DNA of 6,377 nucleotides from Nitriliruptoraceae bacterium (GTDB lineage: Bacteria; Actinomycetota; Nitriliruptoria; Nitriliruptorales; Nitriliruptoraceae), in the NCBI GenBank assembly GCA_007131525.1, contig SLQK01000234.1:1-6377 (forward strand). The letters are read 5' to 3'. Made by a program: the position numbers and the translations under genes. Shown here one piece after another: positions 6,103 through 6,377 of this stretch. Below the pieces are notes generated by a model. That model was not told where the DNA came from. It searched no databases and was given only the letters and a program-made list of their open reading frames with translations. The stretch's first letter is position 1; every line of letters begins with the position of its first letter.

Positions 6103-6377
6103 CAGCTGCTGCTCCCTGCGGCCGCCCGGTCGGTGGCCAGGCCGAGGTTCCGGCCGGCCCTGGCGACCAGCAGCACCGCCAGAGCGGTCGCGGCCAGGGC
6201 GGTGACGACCTCGAAGCCAGCACCCAGCGCGCCAGGTGCCAGGCCCTGGACCGCGACGGTGTACCAGCCGTTGAGGGCCCCGTGCAGCAGGACCAGCAGG
6301 AGCAGGTTCCCACCGGAGATGTTCCACACCCAGGCGAACAGCACCGCCAGGGCGAGCCCGCCGACGGTGAACCAGAC
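6102..6377 (-). CDS. C-terminal part of a CPBP-family intramembrane metalloprotease (partial)
   Basis: The frame enters at the right edge and runs 91 codons to a TGA at 6102-6104; the N-terminus is outside the window. It opens with a membrane segment (TVGGLALAVLFAWVW), followed by NISGGNLLLLVLLHGALNGW (residues 19-38 of the visible part). This matches the last conserved motif of the CPBP (CAAX protease and bacteriocin-processing) family, HxxxN, here H32 to N36, preceded by the usual small-residue turn after a Trp/Tyr-Asn. A final helix (about 56-74) and a short polar tail follow. The earlier glutamate motif (EExxxR) and FxxxH needed for zinc binding and catalysis cannot be checked. Family members cleave membrane or exported substrates, and some give bacteriocin self-immunity. 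The stop overlaps the kinase ATG by one base, so the two are almost certainly one operon with coupled translation. Confidence 0.8.
   Translation of the reverse strand, partial: VWFTVGGLALAVLFAWVWNISGGNLLLLVLLHGALNGWYTVAVQGLAPGALGAGFEVVTALAATALAVLLVARAGRNLGLATDRAAAGSSS
6112..6117 (-). promoter_or_regulatory. Ribosome binding site of the UbiB-like kinase inside the protease gene
   Basis: AGGGAG on the minus strand lies nine bases before the ATG at 6102, within the last codons of the protease. With the TGATG junction this supports 6102 as the start and re-initiation by ribosomes finishing the protease. Confidence 0.55.

Noticed and set aside
5036..6313. A 425-codon minus-strand open frame over the kinase
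   Set aside because: It is an off-frame reading of the UbiB-like gene, Arg/Pro/Ala-rich with no motifs.

Overview
The window is very GC-rich, and third codon positions are almost all G or C. GTG starts are common and nearly every start has a clear GGAG-type ribosome binding site. Together with the gene families present this points to a high-GC actinobacterium or a close relative. No rRNA, tRNA, CRISPR array, phage gene, transposase or insertion-sequence end was seen, so this looks like ordinary chromosome. The taxonomic call is inference from composition and protein style.

Layout from left to right: (1) 3-887, minus strand, the N-terminal 295 residues of a large multipass membrane protein that runs off the left edge. 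It resembles the actinobacterial lysylphosphatidylglycerol-synthase/flippase-type membrane proteins and passes into what looks like a kinase-like lobe. (2) 1017-1658, minus strand, a seven-helix membrane protein of the DUF4203 (TM7S3/TM198-like) type. (3) 1815-1910, plus strand, a 31-codon gene for a tiny cysteine-rich zinc-ribbon protein. (4) 1972-3219, minus strand, a complete DEAD-box RNA helicase with every family motif intact and a basic tail. (5) 3220-3623, a 404-base divergent spacer with a strong hairpin in the helicase leader. (6) 3624-4061, plus strand, an unrecognised 145-residue protein with four predicted membrane helices. (7) 4062-4140, a short convergent spacer holding 19-base tandem repeats that can form hairpins. 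(8) 4141-6102, minus strand, a UbiB/ABC1 (AarF) family atypical kinase with membrane segments at both ends. (9) 6102-6377, minus strand, the C-terminal 91 residues of a CPBP-type intramembrane protease, cut by the right edge. Its stop codon overlaps the kinase start by one base (TGATG).

The theme is the cell membrane. Five of the seven genes encode integral membrane proteins, and two of these combine membrane helices with kinase or kinase-like folds. The protease-kinase pair is the one clearly co-translated unit. The helicase and the zinc ribbon are the soluble exceptions and meet tail to tail. No recognisable new defence or mobile system was found. The points most worth a second look are the coupled protease-kinase pair, the kinase's altered alanine-rich loop, the small zinc-ribbon gene, the helicase leader with its two candidate starts, and the hairpin-forming tandem repeat.
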